A stretch of 64,000 bases of DNA from Stagnihabitans tardus (GCF_009925085.1 NZ_JAABNR010000014.1:1-64000); one strand, 5' to 3'. Positions 32,698 to 42,035 are shown, counted from the first letter of the stretch. Made by a program: numbers and translations. Notes: generated by a model from the sequence alone, not told the origin.

Positions 32698-34359
32698 ATG
32701 ACAGCTTCCTTCGACGATCGACCGCTGAACAGCAACAGCCAGGCGGCGTCCGATGAGGCTTGGAACAAGGCCGTCCGGATCGCGCGAGAACTGGATCAGG
32801 CCCTCGATGGGGTCGTGCCGATGCGGGAGGCCGTCACACGTGCGGCAACAGAGCTGCGCCTTTCCACCCGTCAGGTCTACAATCATCTTGCCCGGTATCG
32901 CGGGGATCGTCGTGTCTCATCGCTATTGCCCAGGACGAACGGATCGCGGCGCACGCGGATCGCCTCCGAGGTCGAAACCATCATTGTTGCAACACTGCGG
33001 GAGATGTGGCTCCGGCCGGAACAACCCGATCTCGCGCCGATCGTCGACGAAATCCGCGCGCGCTGTGCCAGTGAAGGTTTAAAGCCCCCGGCCTATGTCA
33101 CCGTGGCCAAAAGGATCCCGCGCGTGTTCTCCCCCGAAGAGATTGCGCGGCGACGGCTTTCCGGTGGCAAACACTTGCACCGCCTGAAGCCGCGTCCGGG
33201 GTACATCCGCGCGACCCATGCCCTTGACGTCGTCCAGATCGATCACACGCCGGCCGATATCCAGTTCGTCGAGGTGATCGACGACCACGGCGTTTTCGTG
33301 GGCAGACCCTATCTGACCATCGCCGCCGATGTCGCGACCAGTGCAATCATCGGCTTTTGCCTCACCCTCGAGCGCCCTTCCCGACTATCAGTCGCACTTT
33401 GCCTTGCGCACGCGATGTGCCGAAAGGATGACTGGCTGGCCGAACGCGGGATTGCGCACCCATGGACAATGTATGGCCGCCCGAAGCAGATCGTTGTCGA
33501 CTCAGCCAAGGAATTCCAGAGCAGTACCTTCACGACGGGATGTGCCGACTTCGGCATCGCCGTCCGCACCCGGAACAAGGGGACGGTACATCGGGGTGGC
33601 ATTGTCGAGCGGCTTCTGGGCAAGGTGAACACGGTGCTTCGCTCTCTTCCCGGCAAGACCGGGCGGTCCATCGCGGACCGCGGAGATTATTCGTCCGACA
33701 AGCGGGCAAGCCTGACCTTCGCGGCCCTTGAGCGCTGCATTGCCCTGGCAATCATCGATCACAACCAGACACAGAACGCACGCAAGCTGACCGTGCCTCG
33801 CCTCGAATGGGAACGGCGGCTTCCACCGATTGACCGACAGATCGACGATCCCACCGATGTCCTGCTCAACTTCCTGCCTCGCAAGACGCGCCGCATCTCT
33901 CCCCAAGGCGTCAGCCTGTTCGCCATCGACTACTTTGAACACTGGCTTGGGCCGCTCGTAGCCCGGCGTGACCGCCTTGCAGCTCTGGATCTGTGCTATG
34001 ACCCCCGGGACATCAGCCAGATCTACATCGCCGATCCCGACACGCGTGTCTGGCGCCCGGTAAGGCGACGGGACGGGGTCACTATGTCGGTCACCCTCTG
34101 GCACCATGAAGCCGACCGAGCGCGCCAGCGCCAGAACCAGCAACGCCCCGTGCAGGACAAGACGCTCCTGCGCCGAGAAATCGCTGCAACGGTCGCGGGG
34201 GCCAAATCCGCAAAGGCTCAACTGAGAGAGATGACCCGAGCCCGACACGCCGCAGGCGCGACAAAACCATATCAAGCTGCAGGAGCCGTTTCAGAGGCGA
34301 CGAATCCTGGACCGGCGCCTGACCGACCCCGTCGCGTCTTTCCTATCGAGACCTGGTGA
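32698..34359 (+). CDS. tniA: TniA-like DDE transposase (Mu/Tn7 type)
   Basis: A 553-residue transposase with an N-terminal helix-turn-helix region (about 40-70), an rve/DDE catalytic core and a Mu-type C-terminal domain. The catalytic acids can be placed at Asp182 (VQIDHTP), Asp268 (IVVDSAKEF) and Glu304 (GIVERLLG). It would cut and join element ends together with TniB and TniQ. The ATG at 32698 has GAGGG before it; longer in-frame extensions overlap the opposite-strand gene's promoter area. Next gene begins one base after the stop. Confidence 0.9.
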   Translation: MTASFDDRPLNSNSQAASDEAWNKAVRIARELDQALDGVVPMREAVTRAATELRLSTRQVYNHLARYRGDRRVSSLLPRTNGSRRTRIASEVETIIVATLREMWLRPEQPDLAPIVDEIRARCASEGLKPPAYVTVAKRIPRVFSPEEIARRRLSGGKHLHRLKPRPGYIRATHALDVVQIDHTPADIQFVEVIDDHGVFVGRPYLTIAADVATSAIIGFCLTLERPSRLSVALCLAHAMCRKDDWLAERGIAHPWTMYGRPKQIVVDSAKEFQSSTFTTGCADFGIAVRTRNKGTVHRGGIVERLLGKVNTVLRSLPGKTGRSIADRGDYSSDKRASLTFAALERCIALAIIDHNQTQNARKLTVPRLEWERRLPPIDRQIDDPTDVLLNFLPRKTRRISPQGVSLFAIDYFEHWLGPLVARRDRLAALDLCYDPRDISQIYIADPDTRVWRPVRRRDGVTMSVTLWHHEADRARQRQNQQRPVQDKTLLRREIAATVAGAKSAKAQLREMTRARHAAGATKPYQAAGAVSEATNPGPAPDRPRRVFPIETW

Positions 34360-34360
34360 C

Positions 34361-35242
34361 GTGGCCGACCATCTCCTGCCATCAACCTCAGCGTTGCTGG
34401 ATGCGGATGCTGCCGCCCGCATGGCGCATATTCGGGCGCCACGCTGGATCGGCCATCCCGGTGCCTCTAGGGCACATGATGCGATGCGGCAGCTGCTGGA
34501 ACGCCCGCCATCACTCCGCCCTCGCGGATTGCTGCTCGCCGGCCCCTATCACAACGGCAAGACCATGATCGCCGAACGCTTCGCCGTCGAACATCTGCGC
34601 CGTGCCGACCGGCAAAGGGTCTGGATGATCCAGACTCGGGAGGGGGCTGGCCTGTCGCATTTCTACGCCAGCATCCTGTCCGGGCTGCGCGCCCCGCAGG
34701 CTGTCGGCTGGCGCAGCCTGTCCCGCGCCAGCGAACAGGTCGATCATCTTCTCGACAGCCTGAAGCCGCGCCTGCTCATCTTCGACGAATTCCACAGTGC
34801 GCTGCGCGGACGCCGACAGGATGTGAAGGCAATCTTCTCATTTCTGCGGCGGATCGCACGCGTGCATGACATCTCGCCCGTGCTTGTCGGCGAAATCGCC
34901 GTCTACGATGCGCTGCACGACACCGAAGAAATGGGCTCGCGGTTCGATACGGTCGCGGTGCCACGGTGGGGTTTCGACGAAGACTTCGCCACACTTCTCG
35001 ACAGTCTTGAGGCCAGCATGCCACTTGCGGATGCCTCAAACCTCTCACGACCTCCCCTGGCCAAAATGATCCATGATCTGTCGGAAGGGCTGATTGGCGA
35101 GGTGGTCGACATCGTCACCCGGGCGGCTGTGGCAGCTGTTGAGAGCGGTGAGGAAAGGATCACGTCCAGCACCGTCATGGCGCTCGGATATGTGCCGCTG
35201 TCACGGCGGCGGAACTCAGCCTTGCGCCATTCAATGACATGA
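34361..35242 (+). CDS. tniB: TniB-like AAA+ ATPase (TnsC family)
   Basis: A 293-residue AAA+ protein with Walker A GPYHNGKT (61-68) and Walker B LLIFDEFH (138-145). TniB/TnsC proteins form filaments on DNA and mark target sites for the transposase. The GTG start at 34361 lies right after the tniA stop, and its end overlaps tniQ by four bases (ATGA). This is the standard TniABQ order. Confidence 0.9.
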   Translation: MADHLLPSTSALLDADAAARMAHIRAPRWIGHPGASRAHDAMRQLLERPPSLRPRGLLLAGPYHNGKTMIAERFAVEHLRRADRQRVWMIQTREGAGLSHFYASILSGLRAPQAVGWRSLSRASEQVDHLLDSLKPRLLIFDEFHSALRGRRQDVKAIFSFLRRIARVHDISPVLVGEIAVYDALHDTEEMGSRFDTVAVPRWGFDEDFATLLDSLEASMPLADASNLSRPPLAKMIHDLSEGLIGEVVDIVTRAAVAAVESGEERITSSTVMALGYVPLSRRRNSALRHSMT

Positions 35243-36282
35243 CCAGCACTGTGCCGAGGATCACCGTCTCCCCGGCCCGCCGCTATAGTGTGGTGGCGGG
35301 ACGTCGCTGGCCGGTGGAGGTCAGGCCCGCTCCCGGTGAGCTTTTGTCAAGCTGGCTGCATCGGGTTGCGCATGCCAACGGTGTGCCGCCGCGCTATTTC
35401 GGAGCGGTGCTCGGAGCTGCTGTCGAGACATGGTCGGCCCAACTCGACCGGCATCTGCCGGAGGCCGTTCGCCGCATCCTGCTCGACCATACGTCGATCT
35501 GCCCCGACGATATCGACGGACTTTGTCTGGCCCACAGTCCCTTCTCGAGCGTGCGCTTGCGGCTGCGGAGCCGGCCGCAACATGCAGGGACTTCGACTGC
35601 GCAGTCCTGTTGGCTGCAGTTCTGTCCCACCTGCCTGCGGGAAGACGAGGTGCCCTATTTCCGGCAGAGTTGGACTCTGGCAACCCGCGTGTCCTGCTTT
35701 CGCCATGGCTGCCGATTGCGCGACCGCTGCCCGTCTTGCGGTCAGGGCCTTGCTCCGTTCAGACAGGATCGCCTTGTTTCACAGCAATACTGCGCCTTCT
35801 GCGACGCTCCTCTCGCCAAACCGACGGACCCGGCAAACCCAGGCGCCCGGCGTCTCGAGCGGCTGATCGACGATCTGCTTCGTCTTGACACAGCTGGGCT
35901 CGCACTTGGCGTGGGCCGGGGGAAACGGAAAACCCTGCCAGAGAGGATTGCAATATGCCCGGTGCCCGTCGGTACGACGACATCAACGATACCGCAACTG
36001 TCGCATCGGCTTCGCCACGATTTCTTCCGGCGGCTGTCGGAAGGGCAGAGCGGAATAGTTGGCCACAAAGGTGGTGGCCCGCTGAACCTTTGGGTCCGGC
36101 TTGCCAATGCCGCTGGAAACCACAACGGATTGGTCAAGGAGCTCACGGATCAGCTTGCGGAAACTGCAGGGCTGCGGCGGGCCTCCTCCCCCAGAGCGAC
36201 TGATCTGGCCGCCCTGCTGCGGGCAGCGACCCAGCTACATGAAGCCCGCCGATCTGCAGCCGAAGCTCAACCCGCTCCTTAA
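35239..36282 (+). CDS. tniQ: TniQ-family zinc-finger target-selection protein
   Basis: A 347-residue protein with the TniQ N-terminal part (RPAPGELLSSWLHRVA) and a cysteine cluster: CPTC, CFRHGC, CPSC and CAFC, likely binding zinc. TniQ connects target choice to TniB. The end shares a TTAA with the stop of scpB on the opposite strand (stops overlap by three bases). No Cas genes or CRISPR array are nearby, so this is not a CRISPR-guided form as far as can be seen. Confidence 0.88.
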   Translation: MTSTVPRITVSPARRYSVVAGRRWPVEVRPAPGELLSSWLHRVAHANGVPPRYFGAVLGAAVETWSAQLDRHLPEAVRRILLDHTSICPDDIDGLCLAHSPFSSVRLRLRSRPQHAGTSTAQSCWLQFCPTCLREDEVPYFRQSWTLATRVSCFRHGCRLRDRCPSCGQGLAPFRQDRLVSQQYCAFCDAPLAKPTDPANPGARRLERLIDDLLRLDTAGLALGVGRGKRKTLPERIAICPVPVGTTTSTIPQLSHRLRHDFFRRLSEGQSGIVGHKGGGPLNLWVRLANAAGNHNGLVKELTDQLAETAGLRRASSPRATDLAALLRAATQLHEARRSAAEAQPAP

Positions 36283-36887
36283 ATGTCGTAAGCCTCCGAC
36301 GGGCCCGCGAGGCCGGCATCTACGAGTTGCTCGGGATCGGGCAGGTCGCGCAAGGACGCCATCCCGAAGGTGGCAAGGAAGGTCTCGGTGGTGACAAAAG
36401 TGTAGGGCGCGCCGCGCCGGGGTTCGCGCGGGCCGGTGCCGATCAGGTCGCGCTCGGCCAACCTGCCGATCAGATCACGGCTGATCTCTTTGCCGAAGAT
36501 GTCCTTCAGCCCGTCGCGGCTTACCGGCTGGTGGAATGCGATCGCCGCCAGCACGGCCAGATCGTATTCTGACAGATTCAGGGCCTGCTCCCCCACATCC
36601 GCCGCCGCGCGGATCGCCGGGGCATAGGCGGGCTTGGTCCGCAGCATCCATCCCGCGCCCACCTGCGCCACCTCATAGGGGCGGCCCACCATATCCACTG
36701 CCAGATCGTCAATCAGCAGGTCGACCGAGACCCCTGTGCCCACCACGCGCGCCAGATCCTCGCGCGCGACCGGCGAGGCGCTGGCAAACATCACCGCCTC
36801 GATCCGGCACATCCATTCCCGCCACCGCAGATCGGCTGGCAGGTCAGCCAGGTCCCGGTCAAGCCCCGCCTCCTCGCGCCGCGCCAT
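36279..36887 (-). CDS. scpB: ScpB-like segregation/condensation protein
   Basis: A 202-residue protein with two winged-helix domains like ScpB: an early part WMCRIEAVMFASASPVARED and a later one YDLAVLAAIAFHQPVSRDGL. ScpB joins SMC and ScpA in the cell; no scpA or smc gene is in the window. It is therefore a stand-alone form, known on plasmids of this group next to DUF1403 genes. It ends against tniQ and is 2 bases downstream of the DUF1403 gene. Confidence 0.78.
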   Translation of the reverse strand: MARREEAGLDRDLADLPADLRWREWMCRIEAVMFASASPVAREDLARVVGTGVSVDLLIDDLAVDMVGRPYEVAQVGAGWMLRTKPAYAPAIRAAADVGEQALNLSEYDLAVLAAIAFHQPVSRDGLKDIFGKEISRDLIGRLAERDLIGTGPREPRRGAPYTFVTTETFLATFGMASLRDLPDPEQLVDAGLAGPSEAYDI

Positions 36888-36889
36888 GG

Positions 36890-37777
36890 TCAGACCCCGT
36901 AAAGGCGAAACGTGTCCCGCCCAGTCAGCTCACGGATGGCCCCCTGGCTGACCAGCCGGTCGCACAGCCGCCGCGCGGCCCGGTCCGACATGAAGTCAAG
37001 GGCCGAGGGTGCCAGCGCATCGCGCGACAGAAACAGATCGACGGCGCGCGTGGCCCCCTTGGCGCGCAGCTTGGGGGCCACCGCGCGCAATCGGACCGCC
37101 GCCCGGGAAAGTTCCGCCGCCAACGGCAGGGCCTGTCGCACCCCGACACCAACCGCCCTGTGACAGGCCAGCCGCAAGTCAGCCCCGCGCAGCTGCAGAT
37201 CACGGGCCTTCAAGGCCAGCGACAATAGCGGCAGCACAAGATCCTGCCCCAGGGATTTCACCAGAACCGCATCGGCAAGGATCAAGGCCACGGTCTCGCC
37301 CCGCGGATTACCTTCCAACACGGCCTCGATGACCTGCGCCGCGCGGTCAACCGGGGTTGGTCCGGTGGCATCCAGACAAAGGGCAATCTGCTCTGGCGCA
37401 ACCCCCTCCAGCGCGCGGCTCAGATTCGAGACTGAAATCGGCCGCGCAACCGCCCTCGACCATTGTCGAAAAACTCGTCCCGCCGGGCCGGGATCATCGC
37501 CTGCTTTTGTCAGGTGCAAGGAGTCACGCAACGCTCCGGCCCCTTCGCGCCGACCGGCAATTCCTGCGCAAAACTCCGCTGCCACCAGCGCCAGGCGGTC
37601 ACGCCACAAGGCCTGGGGCAGGTCTGCGGCGGTTGTAGCAAAGGTCAGATGCGCCAGTGCTGCCCCGGACCGGAACGCCGCAGCCTCGAAGGTTTCCGCC
37701 GGCCCGGACATGATCCAGCCCGGGAGGGGAGGGAGCATCGGCAGGGCCACAGTGGTCTGGATGCGCGGTTTTCTCAT
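36890..37777 (-). CDS. DUF1403 protein
   Basis: A 295-residue protein recognised as DUF1403. The body is helical and rich in Ala and Leu; the last 40 residues form a winged-helix-like part (RRLCDRLVSQGAIRELTGRD) similar to that of the protein at 31583. DUF1403 genes occur beside scpB and recombinases on alphaproteobacterial replicons. Role unknown; DNA binding is likely. Transcribed with scpB. Confidence 0.72.
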   Translation of the reverse strand: MRKPRIQTTVALPMLPPLPGWIMSGPAETFEAAAFRSGAALAHLTFATTAADLPQALWRDRLALVAAEFCAGIAGRREGAGALRDSLHLTKAGDDPGPAGRVFRQWSRAVARPISVSNLSRALEGVAPEQIALCLDATGPTPVDRAAQVIEAVLEGNPRGETVALILADAVLVKSLGQDLVLPLLSLALKARDLQLRGADLRLACHRAVGVGVRQALPLAAELSRAAVRLRAVAPKLRAKGATRAVDLFLSRDALAPSALDFMSDRAARRLCDRLVSQGAIRELTGRDTFRLYGV

Positions 37778-37855
37778 GGCGAGAGCCTATTTCAACGCGG
37801 CGCTTAATACCAGAAATTATGCCTGCAACCGCCGCATCGTTGTCATCGTTGCAAT

Positions 37856-37880
37856 GTCCAATAATCTTGCATTATCGGAC
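37856..37880. other. Inverted repeat upstream of tyrosine recombinase (possible core site)
   Basis: GTCCAATAAT and ATTATCGGAC are inverted 10-base arms with one mismatch around a 5-base centre. Just ahead, CATCGTTG occurs twice in tandem (37834-37851 region). Paired inverted arms with flanking direct repeats recall core and accessory sites for tyrosine recombinases of transposons. It could also be an operator for the integrase gene that begins 11 bases later. Confidence 0.45.
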
Positions 37881-37891
37881 GTGCCGGGAGT

Positions 37892-39001
37892 ATGCTCGAC
37901 GGTATGACCGAAACGCCCGAGAAATCGCCTTCAGAACCCCCGGAACGTCCCGATCGCCATGAGCGGGACGACAGCGCTGATACGGAGCGCGACACGATCG
38001 CCCTGCCCTCCCATGTCGCTGGCTCGGGCACGCTCGACCGCCTGGTCGAAACGGCGCGTGACTATGCGCGTCAGGCGGCGTCGGAGAACACGCTGAAGGC
38101 CTACACCAAGGATTGGGCCCACTTCGCGCGCTGGTGCCGGATGCGTGGCGCGGACCCTCTCCCCTCGTCGTCCCAGCTGATCGGCCTCTACATCGCCGAT
38201 CTGGCAGCGCCGAGCGGCAAAGCACCTGCCCTCTCGGCCTCCTCTATAGAACGGCGGCTGTCTGGCCTGACCTGGGGTTATGCGCAGCGCGGAGAGCGGC
38301 TCGACCGCAAAGATCGGCACATTGCCAGCGTCCTGGCTGGCATCCGCCGCAAGCACGCACGGCCACCAGCACAGAAAGAGGCCATTCTGCCGGAAGACCT
38401 GCGCGACATGCTGGCAACCCTCCCCCACGATTTGCGCGGCCTGCGCGACCGGGCGATCCTGCTGATCGGCTTTTCTGGTGGCCTGCGTCGGTCCGAAATT
38501 GTCAGCCTCGACCACGGCAAGGATGACACGCCTGACTCCGGCGGCTGGGTCGAGATCTTGGAGGACGGCGTGCTCCTCACCCTGCGCGGCAAGACCGGTT
38601 GGCGCGAGGTCGAAATCGCCCGCGGCTCATCAGATCAGACCTGCCCGGTCCATGCCCTGACGCAGTGGCTGCATTACGCAAGGATCGACTTCGGCCCGAT
38701 CTTCGTCGCCACGTCACGCAACGGCCTGAAAGCTACGAGCGAGCGGTTGTCGGACAAGCACGTCGCCCGGCTGATCAAGTCCTGCGCCCGCGAGGCCGGG
38801 CTACGCCCTGATCTGCCTGAAGCCGAGCGCGTGCGGCTGTTCTCGGGCCATTCCCTGCGCGCAGGCCTTGCCAGCAGCGCGGAAGTTGATGAGCGCTACG
38901 TTCAAAAGCAGCTTGGTCATGCCAGCGCAGAGATGACCCGCCGATACCAGCGACGCCGCGACAGGTTCCGGGTGAACCTGACCAAGGCCGCAGGCCTGTA
39001 A
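37892..39001 (+). CDS. Tyrosine recombinase/integrase 1
   Basis: A 369-residue tyrosine recombinase with an N-terminal core-binding domain (TLKAYTKDWAHFARWCRMRG) and a catalytic domain. Catalytic residues: Arg in FSGGLRRSEI, His-x-x-Arg in SGHSLRAGLAS, His in LGHASAEMTRRY and the nearby nucleophile Tyr. The start may be 37892 (TTG-like context upstream) or the ATG 12 bases on. It probably resolves cointegrates or integrates the element. Confidence 0.87.
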   Translation: MLDGMTETPEKSPSEPPERPDRHERDDSADTERDTIALPSHVAGSGTLDRLVETARDYARQAASENTLKAYTKDWAHFARWCRMRGADPLPSSSQLIGLYIADLAAPSGKAPALSASSIERRLSGLTWGYAQRGERLDRKDRHIASVLAGIRRKHARPPAQKEAILPEDLRDMLATLPHDLRGLRDRAILLIGFSGGLRRSEIVSLDHGKDDTPDSGGWVEILEDGVLLTLRGKTGWREVEIARGSSDQTCPVHALTQWLHYARIDFGPIFVATSRNGLKATSERLSDKHVARLIKSCAREAGLRPDLPEAERVRLFSGHSLRAGLASSAEVDERYVQKQLGHASAEMTRRYQRRRDRFRVNLTKAAGL

Positions 39002-39025
39002 GCCCCCTGCCCTTCCGTCGAGCCT

Positions 39026-40039
39026 TTGCTGAAATGCCAAGCTCCAACCAGACCGCTCAGGTTTCAGCTAATCGCTTCAATTGAAATCGGGAACCAAACG
39101 CGACAACGGGATCTGGCCTATATCGCAGCCTGGAAGATGGCATCCTTCGGCAGGCCGCTGGACTGGCCCGAGGAGGAGAAGGTCGCGCTGCGCTTCATCC
39201 TCGATCACGCACAGGACCTGACGGAAAAGCCCGGACCTGCTCAAGATGTGGCGATGGAGTTGATCGCTATCGGATTGCGCCGAGCGCTTTCCTGCCCTTC
39301 CCCTGCTACGCTGGACCGCCGGATCGCGAGCTGGCAGGCGTTTCATCGGATGCGCAATCTGCCCTCGCCTTTCTCGTCGCCTCTCGTGCAGCAGGCTCGT
39401 CAGAAGTCGCGGCGCGCCAATGCACGGCCGCGGGTGCCAAAGTCGCCCAAGCCAGTGACCCGCGACATTCTGGAAGCGCTGTTGGACACATGCGACGACA
39501 GCCATCGCGGTATCCGGGACCGGTCCATGCTGATGTTGGCCTTTGCCAGCGGCGGGCGGCGGCGGTCGGAGGTGACAGCTCTGAACGTCGAAGATGTCGG
39601 ACTTGAAGATTTCGCCGCCAAAGGTCTTGTCTGGCTGCGCCTGCTGGAGACCAAGACCACAAAAAAGGATCAGGCTCCGCGCCTGCCGATGAAGGGACGA
39701 GCAGCCCGTGCTCTGGTGCATTGGCTGGACGTGACAAAGCTGACCAGTGGCCCGCTGTTCCGTCCCGTCTCCCTTTCCGACCGCCCCCTCCCCCGCCGCC
39801 TTGCCTCGGACGCGCTACGGACGATCCTGCGACACCGGTTGGAGCTCGCCGGGATGCCGGTAGACTTTGCGACCCCGCACGGACTGAGGGCAGGCTTTCT
39901 GACCCAAGCTGCACTCGACGGCGCCCCACTGGCCGCCGCGATGAAGCTGTCGCTGCACCGCTCTGCCGTGCAGGCCCAGAAATACTATGCCGATGTCGAG
40001 ATCAGCGAGAACCCGGCGACTGACCTTCTAGGTGACTGA
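39026..40039 (+). CDS. Tyrosine recombinase 2
   Basis: A 337-residue frame with a catalytic domain containing GGRRRSEVTALN (Arg), ATPHGLRAGFL (His-x-x-Arg) and LHRSAVQAQKYY (Tyr). The TTG at 39026 gives the longest form; the ATG at 39137 would shorten it by 37 residues. An inverted transposon-end-like motif (39079-39088) lies within the uncertain part. It lies 24 bases after recombinase 1, so the pair may act together. Confidence 0.8.
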   Translation: MLKCQAPTRPLRFQLIASIEIGNQTRQRDLAYIAAWKMASFGRPLDWPEEEKVALRFILDHAQDLTEKPGPAQDVAMELIAIGLRRALSCPSPATLDRRIASWQAFHRMRNLPSPFSSPLVQQARQKSRRANARPRVPKSPKPVTRDILEALLDTCDDSHRGIRDRSMLMLAFASGGRRRSEVTALNVEDVGLEDFAAKGLVWLRLLETKTTKKDQAPRLPMKGRAARALVHWLDVTKLTSGPLFRPVSLSDRPLPRRLASDALRTILRHRLELAGMPVDFATPHGLRAGFLTQAALDGAPLAAAMKLSLHRSAVQAQKYYADVEISENPATDLLGD

Positions 40040-40097
40040 CTTTGCAAGGAAACGGTCGTTTAGTGATGGTATCGGAAACTGCAAACGGCCTGTTTTG

Positions 40098-40994
40098 ATG
40101 CCCCTGATCGGCTATGCGCGCATCTCGACAGAGGATCAGACCCCCCTGCCCCAGTCGCAGGCCCTGAAATCCGCAGGCTGCGCCGAGATCCATGAGGAAC
40201 AGGCTTCGGGCGGAAATCGTGCCCGGCCGGTGCTGGCGCGGGTGCTGGAGCGGATCGGCAAGGGCGACACGCTTGTGGTGGTGCGCATCGACCGTCTGGC
40301 GCGGTCGCTCTCGCACCTCCTCGAGGTGATCGAACGGCTGGAGGCCAAGAGCGCCTTCTTCCGCTCGCTGACCGATCCCATCGACACATCCTCGCCTCAG
40401 GGCAAGTTCACCCTGCAGGTCCTGGGCGCCGCGGCCGAGTTCGAGCGCGCCCTGATCCGCGAACGCACCAAGGCCGGCCTGGCCAGCGCACGAACCAAGG
40501 GCCGGGTCGGCGGCAATCCGGGCCTCCGCGCCCGTGATCCGGCGGCGCTGCGAAAGGTGCGGCTGGCGCGACAGGACGGCTACATGGAACGCCTGAACGA
40601 GACGGCTCAGGATTGGGTGCCCCATGTCCGCCGCCTGCGGCCCGACATGGCCTGGGAGGACGTGCTGCGCATCGTCAACGGTCCCCTGCCCCGCGAGCGC
40701 CAGTGGACGCAAAGCCGCCTTTTGCGCGCCGTGAATGCCTATGTCAGCGATGGCTTTCTGCCCGAGACTGTGCTCGTCCGCGCCGGCCGCCGCGAGACCG
40801 ACGACCGCCTGCCCGCCATCGTCGCCGCCATCAAGGGCGCGGACCCCGAGATCACACTTCAGGCGATCTGCAACCGGCTGGAGGCGATGCGCGAGCGCAC
40901 GCCCCGTGGGCGGACAAGCTGGCAACCCTCCTCGGTGAAGATGCTGCTGGAGCGGGCTGAGAGGCTGGGGCTGTTAGAGCAATATACTGCCTAA
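40098..40994 (+). CDS. Serine recombinase (resolvase/invertase family)
   Basis: A 298-residue serine recombinase. The N-terminal catalytic domain begins MPLIGYARIS with Ser10 as nucleophile and contains VVVRIDRLARSLSHL and AAAEFERALIRERT. The C-terminal ~120 residues hold DNA-binding helices, longer than in small resolvases. The ATG at 40098 starts the conserved domain directly; an upstream GTG at 40032 would add 22 unlikely residues. It ends the recombinase row and precedes the replicon. Confidence 0.88.
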   Translation: MPLIGYARISTEDQTPLPQSQALKSAGCAEIHEEQASGGNRARPVLARVLERIGKGDTLVVVRIDRLARSLSHLLEVIERLEAKSAFFRSLTDPIDTSSPQGKFTLQVLGAAAEFERALIRERTKAGLASARTKGRVGGNPGLRARDPAALRKVRLARQDGYMERLNETAQDWVPHVRRLRPDMAWEDVLRIVNGPLPRERQWTQSRLLRAVNAYVSDGFLPETVLVRAGRRETDDRLPAIVAAIKGADPEITLQAICNRLEAMRERTPRGRTSWQPSSVKMLLERAERLGLLEQYTA

Positions 40995-41023
40995 GAGATT
41001 GTTTTTATTTTACTCTTTGGCAT

Positions 41024-41039
41024 CTTGCCAGTTGGCAAC
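41024..41039. other. parS-like palindrome beside parB
   Basis: CTTGCCAGTTGGCAAC matches the repABC-type parS consensus GTTNNCNGCNGNNAAC at all but two fixed positions. It lies immediately downstream of the parB stop and resembles the perfect site at 44934. Likely a partition site or a weaker copy. Confidence 0.6.
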
Positions 41040-42035
41040 TCACCTTTTTCCTTTGGGGCGGCCAGCAAGAAATGCATCAAATGCGACCCGGAGCTCTTCA
41101 TCAGAAAGCTTTTCACTGAACTCTAGTATGACCTTCGAGCCGCGCTTCCGCAGCGTCACACCAGTACCGCCTTCAGCGCCGCGAAATACTTGCTCTGGCG
41201 GCCGCGTGCGCTTTGGACTCGATGCCGCACTCTTGAGGATAGACAGCACCTTTGAAGCCTCAATGGGAGTCCCCTTCCCTTCCCGAGCCGCAGCCTGCCT
41301 AGCGGCAACATCTTGCGCGGCCTCCAAGACTGCGGGTCCCGACTTTGGATCGGCCAAAAGCGGCTTTAGAGTCCGGGCATGGAGCTCCTTGATGTCACGA
41401 ATGGACGCGTAAGCCGACACGATGATGTCAGGCAGCCTTGCCAAAGTAAGATACCGAGACAACCAGCCCTCGGAGACCTCAAGTCGCTCGGCCATCGCTT
41501 TCTGGCGACCACCATAGTATTGTTCAAGCGCACCCGCGTAGTCCTTCGCGCGCTCGAAGTCCGAGATGTCTTCCCGATCCCGATTCTCAACATCGGCAAG
41601 TCGAAACGCTTCCTCATCCGAAAGTTCGCGCACTTCCACGAGGTACCGGAACTGCGGATAGTTGTTTGCACGAAGCCAGGACACCGCGAAATGGCGTCTT
41701 GCTCCGCAGATCACTTCGTATTCAGCGGCCTGTCCTCTTCCCAACTTTCTGACGATGGCCGGGAATTCCTGCTGCCCTTGAGATCGGATCGAGTCGATCA
41801 GATCACGGCAATTGTCTTCATTCAAAAGCTCGTATGCGCGATTGTGCCGCTCCCACATCACACACAACGCCGGGTCAACCCAGCGAAGTACCTTTTCCTC
41901 TCGCTCGCCAACTTCGGCCAGCGCATTTGACCGACGAAGGAATCTGGTGCCACCACGATCATCTTCGCCCGGGGCGGCATCCTTGTTTAGGTCTTTGAGG
42001 ACGTCTTCAAAGATCGCATCGTGACGTTTGCTCAT
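41040..42035 (-). CDS. parB: ParB/RepB-type partition protein
   Basis: A 331-residue DNA-binding protein with the ParB N-terminal domain (YEVICGARRHFAVSWLR, like the GERRxxA box) and a helix-turn-helix (KAMAERLEVSEGWLSRYLTL). It would bind parS sites and load ParA for plasmid segregation. Its start overlaps the parA stop by four bases. Two 16-bp palindromes flank the replicon (41024, 44934) as likely binding sites. Confidence 0.92.
   Translation of the reverse strand: MSKRHDAIFEDVLKDLNKDAAPGEDDRGGTRFLRRSNALAEVGEREEKVLRWVDPALCVMWERHNRAYELLNEDNCRDLIDSIRSQGQQEFPAIVRKLGRGQAAEYEVICGARRHFAVSWLRANNYPQFRYLVEVRELSDEEAFRLADVENRDREDISDFERAKDYAGALEQYYGGRQKAMAERLEVSEGWLSRYLTLARLPDIIVSAYASIRDIKELHARTLKPLLADPKSGPAVLEAAQDVAARQAAAREGKGTPIEASKVLSILKSAASSPKRTRPPEQVFRGAEGGTGVTLRKRGSKVILEFSEKLSDEELRVAFDAFLAGRPKGKR

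Noticed and set aside
32698-36282. CRISPR-associated transposon
   Set aside because: TniABQ is present but no Cas gene, CRISPR repeat or guide-like array is visible nearby.
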